Source of the DNA: Actinomadura graeca
GTDB lineage: Bacteria; Actinomycetota; Actinomycetes; Streptosporangiales; Streptosporangiaceae
Length of the DNA: 64,000 bases
Assembly (NCBI RefSeq): GCF_019175365.1
Contig: NZ_CP059572.1
Span: forward strand, 7,254,001-7,318,000
Direction of reading: 5' to 3'
Under the pieces are notes generated by a model, which made no database searches, was not told the DNA's origin, and was given only the letters and a program-made list of their open reading frames with translations. Numbering within the stretch: the first letter of the stretch is position 1; the number at the start of each line of letters is the position of its first letter. Positions 17,937 through 26,240 of this stretch are shown piece after piece. The position numbers were made by a program, and so were the translations under genes.

Positions 17937-18290
17937 ATGGTCCTGCTTCGCCAGCTGCTCGGTGACGTACTGCGGCAGCTGCGGCTGCGCCAGGGACGCA
18001 CCCTCCGTGAGGTGTCCGCGGCGGCACGGGTTTCCCTCGGCTACCTCTCCGAGGTCGAGCGAGGGCAGAAAGAGGCTTCTTCCGAGTTGCTCTCCTCTAT
18101 CTGCAAAGCCCTAGGTGTGCCGCTGTCGCACGTGCTCAGGGAAGTGGCGGATCAACTGGCCCTCGCCGAGCTGCAGCACGAGCCCGTCATGGCGGGCGCG
18201 CCGGAGCACGAGCGCATCACGGCCGAGAGCATCCCGGAGACGCCCGAGGAGATCACAGGGGAGTTCCGCGCCGACATGGTCGCGGCCTGA
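17937..18290 (+). CDS. clgR: XRE-family regulator, ClgR-like
   Basis: The 117-residue protein has an N-terminal XRE helix-turn-helix typical of ClgR, the activator of clp protease and related stress genes: [20 protein letters not shown] and [21 protein letters not shown] short acidic tail follows ([17 protein letters not shown]). It ends in AA, and in relatives the C-terminus makes ClgR itself a Clp substrate. The ATG at 17937 is preceded by GGGAGGGAG. Its place between cinA and the recA region matches mycobacteria and streptomycetes, which strengthens the call. Confidence 0.88.
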   Translation: MVLLRQLLGDVLRQLRLRQGRTLREVSAAARVSLGYLSEVERGQKEASSELLSSICKALGVPLSHVLREVADQLALAELQHEPVMAGAPEHERITAESIPETPEEITGEFRADMVAA

Positions 18291-18428
18291 CCCTCCGATG
18301 GCACGCCGGGGACGCGCCCATGCCCACCGGGGCCGCGGGTGTGCGCGGTCTCACGCATGAGCGCGGCATTTGAGGGGATCGTTCCGTGTTGTAGCGGATA
18401 ACCGTAACGACGCGGAAGGAGCCCCACA

Positions 18429-18896
18429 ATGGCGGCGGTCAAGAGCCCGCTCACCGAGACGGCCCAGAAGGTCACCGGCAACGCCTTGCAGGGTGCTCTG
18501 GTGGACCTCATAGATCTCGCCCTGGTGGCCAAGCAGGCGCACTGGAACCTGACCGGGCGCAACTTCAAGGTCGTCCACGAGCACCTTGACGAGATCGTCG
18601 ACCTGGCACGGCAGGGCCAGGACGACGTCGCCGAGCGCGCCATCACGATCGGCATCAACCCCGACGGCCGTGCCCGCACGGTCGCCGACCGCACCGACCT
18701 GCCGCAGCTGGAGGCCGGCTATCTCGCCGGCGACAAGGTCGTCGCCGCGATCACCGACGCCCTCGCGCAGATCATCGCCCGGTTCCGGGAGCGGATCACC
18801 GAGACCGACGAATCCGACCCCGTCACCCAGGACCTGCTGATCGGCCTCGCGGCCGAGCTGGAGAAGCAGCACTGGATGTTCCAGGCTCAGTTGTAG
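18429..18896 (+). CDS. dps: Dps-family DNA-binding ferritin-like protein
   Basis: Dps proteins form 12-mers that store iron by using peroxide and protect DNA. This 155-residue protein has the Dps start of helix B, AKQAHWNLTGRNF, and all inter-subunit ferroxidase ligands at the standard spacing: H38, H50, D65 and E69. The N-terminus is short and Lys-poor, so DNA binding may be weak. AAGGAG precedes the ATG. The structured repeat begins one base after its stop codon. Confidence 0.93.
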   Translation: MAAVKSPLTETAQKVTGNALQGALVDLIDLALVAKQAHWNLTGRNFKVVHEHLDEIVDLARQGQDDVAERAITIGINPDGRARTVADRTDLPQLEAGYLAGDKVVAAITDALAQIIARFRERITETDESDPVTQDLLIGLAAELEKQHWMFQAQL

Positions 18897-19045
18897 GCAA
18901 CCCCGGCCCAAGGGCTCGCCTGGCGGCTCGCCCTTGACCGTGCTTGTGCGAGCGCGACATCGCTTCGCGATCAGTCCGGTGGGGGCCTCGCCTTCGGCTT
19001 CGCCCCCACCGGACTGGTAGCGCGCTCGCGTTCCAGTCAAGGCCG
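18897..19045 (+). repeat. Structured dispersed repeat, copy 1 (3' of dps)
   Basis: This element of about 150 bases is matched in inverted orientation at 30321-30473. Predicted stems: CAAGGG/CCCTTG (18909-18914 with 18931-18936); a junction-closing stem GCGAGCGCG (18948-18956) with CGCGCTCGC (19021-19029); hairpin ATCGC-TTC-GCGAT (18959-18971); and a perfect 14-base stem AGTCCGGTGGGGGC (18973-18986) with GCCCCCACCGGACT (19002-19015). The alternative outer pair CCTTGAC (18932-18938) with GTCAAGG (19036-19042) is also possible and would compete with the first hairpin. It begins one base after the dps stop, in the dps direction. Confidence 0.85.
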
Positions 19046-19116
19046 GTTCTTTGCTCGTGCTCGGTTCGCGGGATCAGAGTCGGCCGACCCCCGGCAGTGG
19101 TGATGTGCCCGCGTGT

Positions 19117-19145
19117 GAAGACCCCGGTTTTGTGCCGGGGTCTTC
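19117..19145 (+). terminator. Hairpin terminator downstream of dps and the repeat
   Basis: A perfect 11-base stem, GAAGACCCCGG (19117-19127) with CCGGGGTCTTC (19135-19145), has a TTTTGTG loop. It ends the dps/repeat segment 47 bases before the lipoprotein gene. Confidence 0.7.
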
Positions 19146-19191
19146 ATGCGTTCGGGGTCCGTGGGCGTCCGCGGTGTGATGATCATGGGGG

Positions 19192-19698
19192 ATGGCCCTC
19201 CTCACGAAGACCGTGGTGCTCGCCGGTGCGATGCTCGCCCTGGCCGCCTGCGGTTCCGAGTCCGCCGGAAGCGGGCGGCCCTGCACGCTGGTGGGCGCCG
19301 TCCCCGGTGTGAGCGTGGACGTCCGGCCTCCCTTCGCGGCCCGCGTCGCCTCCGTGTCTCTGCGGGTCTGCTGGGACAGGGCGTGCCAGAGCCCGCGGGT
19401 CGAGCTGACCCGGACCTCGAAGGCGGTCTCGGCGGGCTGCGACGGTGAGGGGCCCGACGCCGCGTGCGGTGCCTCGATGTCGCCCGATGGCGGACAAGGC
19501 GGGTTCGCGCGTGTCGAGGGCCTGCCGAGGACGCCGGTGCAAGCCTTCCTCGTGCTCCGCGATGGCCGGGGCCGTCGGCTGCTCGACCGGCGGGTCGATC
19601 TCACCCCTCGGGTCACGTTCCCCAACGGGCCGCACTGCGGCGAGGGGCCGCCCCAGGCGGGGCTGGTCGTGGCGGACGGCCGGGTGACCGTCCGCTAG
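19192..19698 (+). CDS. Small lipoprotein of unknown function
   Basis: The 168-residue protein has a lipoprotein signal (LLTKTVVLAGAMLALAAC) with the lipobox LAAC at about residue 20, so it should be anchored on the outer face of the membrane. The mature part contains several cysteines (PCTLVG, RVCWDRACQ, AGCDGEG, AACGAS, PHCGEG) and beta-rich segments, which suggests a disulfide-stabilised beta domain. I do not recognise a family. It stands alone, convergent with nei2. Confidence 0.72.
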   Translation: MALLTKTVVLAGAMLALAACGSESAGSGRPCTLVGAVPGVSVDVRPPFAARVASVSLRVCWDRACQSPRVELTRTSKAVSAGCDGEGPDAACGASMSPDGGQGGFARVEGLPRTPVQAFLVLRDGRGRRLLDRRVDLTPRVTFPNGPHCGEGPPQAGLVVADGRVTVR

Positions 19699-19846
19699 CA
19701 CGTGCGCGGGGTGGACGGTCAGGCGCACCCCGTGCCGTTCGCGGACGATCGATGGCGCGGGCGCAGGATCCGGCGACCCGGAACAGGCGGCGACCCGTCC
19801 GGCGGCCTCGGACCCGGGCGGGCGCCGACCCGCGGCCGCCGCCGGA

Positions 19847-19918
19847 GCCTCTAGGGCCCTCAAGGGGCCTCAAGGCCCCTCAGGAGCTCTCAGAGGCTCT
19901 CAGGGGCCTCAGGAGAGG
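19847..19918. repeat. Degenerate CTCAGGGGCCTCA-type tandem repeat
   Basis: Short variants of CTC(A/T)(A/G)GGGCC follow each other between the lipoprotein gene and the end of nei2 and run into the last codons of nei2 (PEAPESL). The pattern can fold on itself but has no fixed unit length. It is probably a slippage product acting as the spacer between convergent genes. Confidence 0.5.
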
Positions 19919-20696
19919 GCTGGCACCGCGGGCACCAGTACGTGGTCCGGTCCCCGACATCGGAGGTCTGCGCCGCGCGGTGGACGCGGGCGCCGCAGCG
20001 GCGGCAGGGCTGCCCGGCCCGCCCGTACACCCAGTGCTCCCGCCCGCGCCGCCGGTCGCCGGTGGTGATGTGGCCGTGCCGCTCCTTGTTGGCCTCCAGG
20101 AGCCGGTGGGCGAGCCCGACCATCGCGGGCAGGTCCGCGACCTCGCCGACGGGCGTCCACGGGTGGACGCCCCGCAGGAAGAGGATCTCCGCCTTGTACA
20201 CGTTGCCGATCCCGGCGAGCAGGGACTGGTCGAGCAGCGCCTCGCCGATCGCCCGCCCGGGCCGCTCGCGCAGCCGCAGGACGGCCTCGGCGGCCTGGCC
20301 GTCACCCCAGCCAGGACCGAGCAGGTCCGGGCCGAGATGGCCGACGGCCTTGTCCTCATCGGCGGTGCGCAGGAGTTCCACCAGGCCGAGGGAGTAGCCG
20401 AGCGCCTGCCACTCGGCGTTCGCGAGCACGAGCCGGATCCGGTGGTCGTGGGGGACGGGCCCGGCGCGGCGGATCTGCCAGCGTCCCTCCATCAGCAGGT
20501 GCGTGTGGACGGTCAGCCCGCCCTCGACACGCACCAGGACGTGCTTGCCGCGCGACATCGCGCACAGCACCGTCCGGCCGCGCAGGTCGGAGGTGGCGAG
20601 CCGGGGGACGCGGAAGTCCGAGCGCGACAGAGGCCGCCCGGCGAGCGCCTCGTGCAGGCGCCGGGCGGCCAGCCAGACGACGTCGCCTTCCGGCAT
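19890..20696 (-). CDS. nei2: Fpg/Nei-family DNA glycosylase (Nei2 type)
   Basis: This is a base-excision repair enzyme that removes oxidised bases and nicks the abasic site. The N-terminal catalytic Pro2-Glu3 is present (MPEGDVVWLAARRL), along with the H2TH region (LLDQSLLAGIGNVYKAEILF) and a C-terminal four-cysteine zinc finger (CRRCG and YWCPRC). MPEGD with VVW matches the actinobacterial Nei2 branch rather than Fpg. Length is 268 residues, normal. It is in line with the Rrf2 gene, 15 bases downstream of its stop, so the two may share a transcript. Confidence 0.9.
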   Translation of the reverse strand: MPEGDVVWLAARRLHEALAGRPLSRSDFRVPRLATSDLRGRTVLCAMSRGKHVLVRVEGGLTVHTHLLMEGRWQIRRAGPVPHDHRIRLVLANAEWQALGYSLGLVELLRTADEDKAVGHLGPDLLGPGWGDGQAAEAVLRLRERPGRAIGEALLDQSLLAGIGNVYKAEILFLRGVHPWTPVGEVADLPAMVGLAHRLLEANKERHGHITTGDRRRGREHWVYGRAGQPCRRCGARVHRAAQTSDVGDRTTYWCPRCQPSPEAPESL

Positions 20697-20711
20697 GGAT
20701 GCCTCAGAGGG

Positions 20712-21176
20712 TCAGATCAGGGATGGGCTCTCCCAGGCCGTCGGGTCCTCGGTGAGCTTGCGGACGGGATTGGGGAGCTCGCCCTCGGCGATGTGGGCGA
20801 GCGAGACCGACTCGAGGATGGAGCGCTCACTGGCGCGCAGCGCGATCCACACGTCCTGCAAGGAGCGCGCGGGGCCCTCGTAGCCGATGTGCTCGGGCCG
20901 CTCTCCGCGGACGCCGAGCAGCGGCCCGTCGATCGCGCGGATGATGTCGGCGAGGGAGATCTTCTCGGCCGGCTTGGCCAGCCAGTAGCCGCCCTCGGGG
21001 CCGCGCTGGCTCCGGACGAGGCCGGACCGGCGAAGCTGTCCGAGAATGTTCTCCAGGAATTTGGGCGGAATCTGCTGGGCCTCCGCGAGCTGGACGGCGG
21101 TCACCGGATGGCTTCCGGCGACAGCCAGCTCCGCGGCGGCACGCAGCGCGTAGTCGACCCGGGCGGACAATCGCAT
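20712..21176 (-). CDS. Rrf2-family regulator lacking the Fe-S cysteines
   Basis: The 154-residue winged-helix protein starts MRLSARVDYALRAAAELA, the Rrf2/IscR hallmark, with QQIPPKFLENILGQLRRSGL as recognition helix and GPEGGYWLA as wing. The protein contains no cysteine at all, so it cannot bind the IscR/NsrR/RsrR-type cluster through Cys and must sense something else or work through a partner. It ends 15 bases before nei2, which suggests a link to DNA repair or redox stress (inference). Confidence 0.87.
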   Translation of the reverse strand: MRLSARVDYALRAAAELAVAGSHPVTAVQLAEAQQIPPKFLENILGQLRRSGLVRSQRGPEGGYWLAKPAEKISLADIIRAIDGPLLGVRGERPEHIGYEGPARSLQDVWIALRASERSILESVSLAHIAEGELPNPVRKLTEDPTAWESPSLI

Positions 21177-21290
21177 GCTCGTATTATCCCTTGCCGATCG
21201 GACTGGTTCGTCTTACCCCGCTCTGACTCCTGAGTTCGGGTGGTGTGGCGGGGGGTTCGGGCAGTGTGGCCGGGGAGTTCACATGGCGCG

Positions 21291-21377
21291 GCGTGCCCGC
21301 CGGAACCGGGCTCTCGTCCGGCGGGCACGCCACGGGCCGAGCGCCCGCCGGGAGGGGGAGGTGCCACCCGGCGGGCG
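21291..21377 (-). terminator. Tandem hairpins ending the amino-sugar operon
   Basis: Two strong stems follow the GH3 gene: CGCCCGCCGGG (21342-21352) with CCCGGCGGGCG (21367-21377), and GCGTGCCCGCCGG (21291-21303) with CCGGCGGGCACGC (21318-21330). Both are perfect. The first begins just after the stop codon of the minus-strand gene. Confidence 0.65.
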
Positions 21378-21381
21378 GGCC

Positions 21382-22827
21382 TCAGGCGGCGGTCGTCAGG
21401 CCGAGGAGCTCGGCGGCCGCCTGGGCGTTGGCCGCGGCGGCGCCGTAGGTGGCCAGATAGACCGCGGAGCCGGGTCGCCAGACGGGCAGTCCCATCTCCA
21501 CCACGACCGCGTCGGGACGGGCCGTCAGGAGCGCGTTGGTAAGCGCGCGCTGTCCCGCGTGGCGGTGCGCGTCCCGCAGGACGACCACCAATCCGCGGCC
21601 CGTGGCACGTTCCAGGACACGGTCTGCCTCCCCTTCGGCCCCGTCGGCTTGTACGGCGTCGGGTGCCCACGGGTTCAACCCCCACGGGGTCGGGCCGACC
21701 GCGATATTGCCGGTCGCCTCCAGCTCGACCACGAGCGGCGCGCCGTTCCAGCCGGGCAGCGAGCCCGACACGCGGATCGCGCGGCGTGCCGCCTCCAGGC
21801 CGGAGGCGCGGTCGATCACGGCGGGGCTGTGCCCGGCCAGCCAGCGCTTCAGGGCGCCGGTGCGCTCCGCGGCGTCCGCGAGGCGCTCCGGGGCCAGCCG
21901 GCCCGCCCGCACGGCCGCCGAGATGGCCTCCAGCGTCGCCGAGAGGGTCTCCGCGTGCTCGTTGGGGCCGAGGCACAGCAGGTCCGCCCCGGCCATCAGC
22001 GCCCGGACGGACGCCTCGGGGATGCCGATCTCACCGCTCGCGCCCTCCATGTCGAGCGCGTCGGTGACGATCACCCCCCGGTAGCCGAGCCGCTCGCGGA
22101 GCAGCCCGGTGATCGCGGCGGCGGAGAGGGTGGCCGGCACCCCGCGGGTGATCGCGGGCAGGTTGAGATGCCCGGTCATCACCGCGCGGGTGCCGGCCTC
22201 GATCGCCGCCCGGAACGGGACCAGCTCGCGCCGGTCCAGCAGCTCCAGGTCGGCGTCGACGAGGGGGACGGACAGGTGGGAGTCCTCGACGGTGGCCCCG
22301 TGCCCGGGGAAGTGCTTCGCGCACGCGGCCACGCCGGCCTCCTGCGTGCCCGTCACGGCCGCCGCGGCGTGCCGCGCGACCAGCTCGGGGTCGGGGCCGA
22401 ACGAGCGGGTCCCGATCACGGGATTGTCGTCGGCGGTGTTGACGTCGACCGAGGGCGCGAAGTTGAAGTTGACTCCGACCTCGGCCAGCTCGGCGCCCAG
22501 CGAGCGGTAGACGCGCCGGGTCAGCTCCGGGTCGTCCACCGCGCCGAGGGCGGCGTTTCCGGGGTAGGGGCTGCCGGTGGCGTGACCGCCGAGCCGGGTG
22601 ACGTCCCCTCCCTCCTCGTCGATGGTCACGAACGGGTCGCCGGCCTTGCGCATCTGCGCGGTCAGGGCGGCGAGGGACTCGGGACTCGGCACGTTGCCGG
22701 TCAGCGCGAACAGCGTCACGCCGCCGAGCCCGGCCTCCAGCTCGTCCAGCAGCCAGCGCGGCGCGGTCGGGCCGGGGAAGGACGGCAGGAGCGTGCCCCG
22801 TGCGAGCCTTGCGATGTCGTCGGTCAT
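21382..22827 (-). CDS. GH3 beta-N-acetylhexosaminidase (NagZ/DasD-like)
   Basis: The 481-residue enzyme belongs to glycoside hydrolase family 3 with the N-acetylglucosaminidase signature KHFPGHG followed by DSHLSVP, the His-Asp dyad on the flexible loop of NagZ-type enzymes. The nucleophile region is VIVTDALDMEGAS. There is no signal peptide, so it acts in the cytoplasm on imported amino-sugar oligomers. Its ATG touches the upstream permease stop (TGATG), tying it to the ABC transporter. The set resembles the streptomycete dasABCD system for N,N'-diacetylchitobiose. The C-terminal part (about 360-481) is a second domain typical of longer GH3 proteins. Confidence 0.88.
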   Translation of the reverse strand: MTDDIARLARGTLLPSFPGPTAPRWLLDELEAGLGGVTLFALTGNVPSPESLAALTAQMRKAGDPFVTIDEEGGDVTRLGGHATGSPYPGNAALGAVDDPELTRRVYRSLGAELAEVGVNFNFAPSVDVNTADDNPVIGTRSFGPDPELVARHAAAAVTGTQEAGVAACAKHFPGHGATVEDSHLSVPLVDADLELLDRRELVPFRAAIEAGTRAVMTGHLNLPAITRGVPATLSAAAITGLLRERLGYRGVIVTDALDMEGASGEIGIPEASVRALMAGADLLCLGPNEHAETLSATLEAISAAVRAGRLAPERLADAAERTGALKRWLAGHSPAVIDRASGLEAARRAIRVSGSLPGWNGAPLVVELEATGNIAVGPTPWGLNPWAPDAVQADGAEGEADRVLERATGRGLVVVLRDAHRHAGQRALTNALLTARPDAVVVEMGLPVWRPGSAVYLATYGAAAANAQAAAELLGLTTAA

Positions 22828-23669
22828 CACCCCTTCACCGCCCCTGCGGTCAGTCCGGACACCATTCGGCGCTGGACGAGGAGGAAGAAGGCGATGACGG
22901 GAATGGTGAGCAGCGTCGACGCTGCCATGATGGGCCCCCAGGCGTTACCGCTGCGGCCGAAGAAGAACTGCAGCATGATCGGCAGGGTGTACTTTTCCTG
23001 GTCGTCCAGGAAGGTGAACGCGAAGATGAACTCGTTCCAGGCGGTGATGAAGGAGAAGATGCTGGTCGCGACCAGTCCGGGCGCGACGAGCGGGAGCATG
23101 ACCTTGAAGAAGGTCCGGACGGGCCCGGCGCCGTCGATCGCGGCGGCCTCCTCCAGCTCGCGCGGCACCGCGGCGACGAAGCCGCGGAGCATCCAGATCG
23201 CGAACGGGACGGCGAAGCCGATGTAGACGATCGCCAGTCCGGGCAGGGTGTTGAGCAGGTCCAGCTTCTTGAGGTCCAGGAACAGCGGGATGACCAGGGC
23301 CTCCAGCGGAACCATCTGCACCACCAGGAGCATGATCAGGAACGTGGTGCGGAACCGGAAGCGGAACCGGGCGACGGCGGTCGCGGCCAGCAGCGCGAGC
23401 AGGCTCGACGCCACGACCGTGACCAGCGCGAGGATCGCGCTGTTGCGGAAGTACTCCCAGAAGGACACCTCCGCGATGCCGCCGTTCAGCACCAGGTCGA
23501 AGTGCTCCAGCGTCGGATGCGACGGGAAGGGCTTCGGCGTGGTGCTGAAGATCTCGTTGTTGGGCTTGAACGCGGTGGAGGCCATCCAGAAGACGGGGAA
23601 CACCGCGCACACGAAGACGAGCAGGCCCGTCCCGTTGAGGACGATCCTGCGGGTGAGGGAGCGCTTCAT
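22827..23669 (-). CDS. Sugar ABC transporter permease (MalG/DasC-like)
   Basis: The 280-residue membrane protein has six predicted helices and the EAA loop ELEEAAAIDGAGPVRTFFKV near residue 190, where the ATPase docks. MalG-type features include the N-terminal FPVFWMASTAFKPN. The start overlaps the upstream permease stop by four bases and its own stop overlaps the GH3 start. No ATPase gene is present in this operon, so a shared MsiK-type ATPase is expected (established for actinomycete sugar importers of this class). Confidence 0.9.
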   Translation of the reverse strand: MKRSLTRRIVLNGTGLLVFVCAVFPVFWMASTAFKPNNEIFSTTPKPFPSHPTLEHFDLVLNGGIAEVSFWEYFRNSAILALVTVVASSLLALLAATAVARFRFRFRTTFLIMLLVVQMVPLEALVIPLFLDLKKLDLLNTLPGLAIVYIGFAVPFAIWMLRGFVAAVPRELEEAAAIDGAGPVRTFFKVMLPLVAPGLVATSIFSFITAWNEFIFAFTFLDDQEKYTLPIMLQFFFGRSGNAWGPIMAASTLLTIPVIAFFLLVQRRMVSGLTAGAVKG

Positions 23670-24637
23670 CGGGTCTCCCCTTGGCGGACCATGACCCGCA
23701 CGTACAAGGCCGTGACGACGAGCAGGATCAGCGTGAGCACCAGCGCGATGGCCGAGCCCATGCCGAGCTTCGGGTTCATGGACCCGAACGCCTCGCTGTA
23801 GGCGTACAGCGAGAGGTTGAACGAGTCGCGGTTGGCCATGCCGGCCATGACGAACAGCTGGGTGAACACCTTGAAGTCCCAGATGATCGACATGACGAGC
23901 AGGACGAGGAAGATGGGCTTGAGCATCGGATAGGTGATGCTCCAGAACGTCCGCCACGGGCCCGACCCGTCCACCCGCGCCGCCTCGTAGAGCTCGCCGG
24001 GCACGCTCTTCAGGCCGGCCAGGACGGACACGGCGACGAACGGGCACGCCTGCCAGACCACGCAGACGGTCAGCACCGTGTACGTGGACAGCGGCTTGGC
24101 GAACCAGTTGTAGTCGTCCCAGCCGCTGCCGACCAGGAAGTCGGGCAGCAGGTCCAGGGACCAGTTGACGACGCCGCCGGTGGTGCCGAACAGCCAGGTG
24201 AAGATGATCGCCGCGGTGACCGGCGGCGTCGCCCACGCCACCATGACGCCGCCCGCGACGAAGTTCGACATCTTCTTGCCGAGCTTGTTGAGCAGCAGCC
24301 CCACCAGCGTGCCGACCAGCATGGTCAGCGACACCGCGACCACGGCGAAGATCACCGTGTGCCGGAGCGTCTGCCAGAAGAACGGGTCGTCGAAGATCGT
24401 GCGGAAGTTCTCGGTGCCCACCGGCTCGGCCGGCTCCCCGCGCAGCTGGCGGTTGCCGACCTTCTGGAACGACATGATCCCGATCTGGACCATGGGCCAG
24501 AACATGAGCAGGGCGATCACGACCACGGTGGGCGCGATCAGCAGGTAGGGCCCGAAGCGGGGCCTGCGGCGGGAACGCGCCCGGCCGGGCGGTTTCCGGC
24601 CGGGCGTTCCTCTGACCGCGGGAGCGGTGTCGAGCAT
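23666..24637 (-). CDS. Sugar ABC transporter permease (MalF/DasB-like)
   Basis: The 323-residue protein has an arginine-rich cytoplasmic start (RKPPGRARSRRRP) and six membrane spans. The EAA motif is ELYEAARVDGSGPWRTF. It pairs with the permease encoded next, whose ATG overlaps this stop (ATGA). It is separated from the binding-protein gene by 82 bases holding a strong hairpin. Confidence 0.9.
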   Translation of the reverse strand: MLDTAPAVRGTPGRKPPGRARSRRRPRFGPYLLIAPTVVVIALLMFWPMVQIGIMSFQKVGNRQLRGEPAEPVGTENFRTIFDDPFFWQTLRHTVIFAVVAVSLTMLVGTLVGLLLNKLGKKMSNFVAGGVMVAWATPPVTAAIIFTWLFGTTGGVVNWSLDLLPDFLVGSGWDDYNWFAKPLSTYTVLTVCVVWQACPFVAVSVLAGLKSVPGELYEAARVDGSGPWRTFWSITYPMLKPIFLVLLVMSIIWDFKVFTQLFVMAGMANRDSFNLSLYAYSEAFGSMNPKLGMGSAIALVLTLILLVVTALYVRVMVRQGETR

Positions 24638-24678
24638 GAGGAGGTTTCCGATCAGCGGGGACGGGTGGCCTCCCGGCG

Positions 24679-24709
24679 CCGGCCGCCCGCGGCGCGGACG
24701 GGCGGCCGG
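24679..24709 (-). promoter_or_regulatory. Intergenic stem-loop between binding protein and permease genes
   Basis: A perfect 11-base stem, CCGGCCGCCCG (24679-24689) with CGGGCGGCCGG (24699-24709), has a nine-base loop. In malE-malF type operons such hairpins stabilise the binding-protein mRNA or partly terminate, giving more binding protein than permease. The same role is inferred here. Confidence 0.55.
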
Positions 24710-24719
24710 GACCGGGTCC

Positions 24720-25988
24720 TTACGGGTTGAGCAGGGTGTTGGCCTGCTCGTTGGCCTTCTTCAGCTCGGCGTCGGCGGGCTTGCCCTGCATGATCGCCTT
24801 CATCGCGTTCGGGAGGACCTTCTTGGCCTGCTCGAACTCGCCCCAGCCGGAGCTGATCGGTGTGAACTTGGTGTTGCCCGCGATCTCGGTGAAGATCGCC
24901 AGCTTCGGGTCGGAGAACTTCACGTCCGAGCGCATGGAGGAGAAGCCGCTGTAGTCGGCCCACGCGGAGGCGTTCTTGGCGTTGTTCAAGATCGTGATGT
25001 AGTCGAACGCCGCGTCCGGGGCCTTGCTGTCCTTCCACACGGCCAGGTCGGAGCCGCCCGCCATGACCGGGGCGTTGCCGCCGGCCTTGCTCGGGATCGG
25101 GAAGACCGCCCACTTGTCGGCGTCCTTGTCGGAGATCTTCTTCATCTCCTTCAGGGACCAGCTGCCGTCGATGTACATGCCGAGCTTGCCGAGCGCGAAG
25201 TCGCGCTGCGGGCCCTCCAGCTCGTTCTTGCCGATGTACTTCGCCGGGGCGACCTTGTCCTTGGTGACGAGGCCGGTGTAGAAGTTCACGGCCTCGACGG
25301 CCTGGGGCTGGTCGAGCTTGCCCACCCACTTGCCGCCGTCCTTGGTGGCGACCTCGCCGCCGTTGCCCCAGATGAAGCTGACGAGCGCGTTGGTCTGGTC
25401 GCTGGGCACGCCGATGCCGGGGATCTTCCGCGCGTCCTGGATCTTCTTGGCGGCCGCGCTCAGCTCCGTCCAGCTCTTGGGGGGCTGGATGCCGAGCTGC
25501 TGGAACCAGTCAGTCCGGTACCAGATGGCCCGCACGCCGCCGTACCACGGCACCGCGTAGGTCTTGCCGCCCGCCTGGTCGTTGCCGATCGCCGTCTTGT
25601 TCAGGGTCTTGCCGTCGGCCCAGCCGGAGAACTTGTCGCTGATGTCGGCGAGGCTGCCCTGCTCGATGTGCGACTGCACGTCGGTGTTGCCCAGTTCTGT
25701 GACGTCCGGGCCCTCACCGCCGGCGGCGGCCTTCTGGAAGGTCGTGGCTACTTGCGGCCACGGCACGTACTTGATCTGGACGTCGGTGTTCGGATGCTTC
25801 TGCTTGAACTCGGTCTCGACCGTGTCCAGGAACTTGGTCTGCTCGGGCGTGCCCTCGCCCATCATCCAGACCTTCAGCTGCGCCGGGTCCTTGCCCGTGC
25901 CGGACTTGTCATCCTTGTCGTCGCCGCCGCAGGCCGAGGCGGCCAGGGCAATTGCGGCCGTCACTGCCGCAACCTTGATGTACTTCAC
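24720..25988 (-). CDS. Sugar ABC transporter substrate-binding lipoprotein (DasA-like)
   Basis: The 422-residue protein has a lipoprotein signal peptide from the GTG at 25988 (VKYIKVAAVTAAIALAASAC), with a charged DDKDDKSGTGKD spacer after the lipid-bearing cysteine. The family-1 binding-protein fold is indicated by LKVWMMGEGTPEQ, YAVPWYGGVRAIWYRTDWF and MYIDGSWSLKEM. Longer readings upstream lack a signal and read through the promoter region. AAAGGATC precedes the start. The ligand is most likely chitobiose or another amino-sugar oligomer, inferred from the linked GH3 enzyme. Confidence 0.9.
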   Translation of the reverse strand: MKYIKVAAVTAAIALAASACGGDDKDDKSGTGKDPAQLKVWMMGEGTPEQTKFLDTVETEFKQKHPNTDVQIKYVPWPQVATTFQKAAAGGEGPDVTELGNTDVQSHIEQGSLADISDKFSGWADGKTLNKTAIGNDQAGGKTYAVPWYGGVRAIWYRTDWFQQLGIQPPKSWTELSAAAKKIQDARKIPGIGVPSDQTNALVSFIWGNGGEVATKDGGKWVGKLDQPQAVEAVNFYTGLVTKDKVAPAKYIGKNELEGPQRDFALGKLGMYIDGSWSLKEMKKISDKDADKWAVFPIPSKAGGNAPVMAGGSDLAVWKDSKAPDAAFDYITILNNAKNASAWADYSGFSSMRSDVKFSDPKLAIFTEIAGNTKFTPISSGWGEFEQAKKVLPNAMKAIMQGKPADAELKKANEQANTLLNP

Positions 25989-26170
25989 TGGGGATCCTTT
26001 CCGGCATCGCCTCGCGCGGCCTTGTGGCCTGCGGTGCGAGTGGAGCGTGACCGGACCCTTTAGGGTCCAGCCATGCCCCACTCGACGTCGCATCGCTCGC
26101 GGCGCCCTGCTCGCCACTCGGCGTTCTGCGCGCGCCACCCTCCCGGGTACGGGAACGGTTGGCGCTTGGG

Positions 26171-26200
26171 CGTAAACTAACAAGAAACTTTCCTAAACAA
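26171..26200. promoter_or_regulatory. Candidate ROK operator between divergent genes
   Basis: The AT-rich island contains GTAAACTAAC, then GAAACTTTCCTAAAC, in an otherwise GC-rich gap. GAAACTTTC is nearly palindromic, and TAAAC occurs twice (26173-26177 and 26194-26198). It lies between the ROK start at 26241 and the binding-protein start at 25988 and is the best operator candidate. Confidence 0.4.
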
Positions 26201-26240
26201 AACCGCCCGTTAGCGGATTGAGACATCGAGGGGTACAAGG

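Noticed and set aside
18897..19045. The repeat as a CRISPR fragment or insertion-sequence end
   Set aside because: Only two distant copies exist, with no spacer pattern, no terminal inverted repeats, no target duplication and no transposase nearby.
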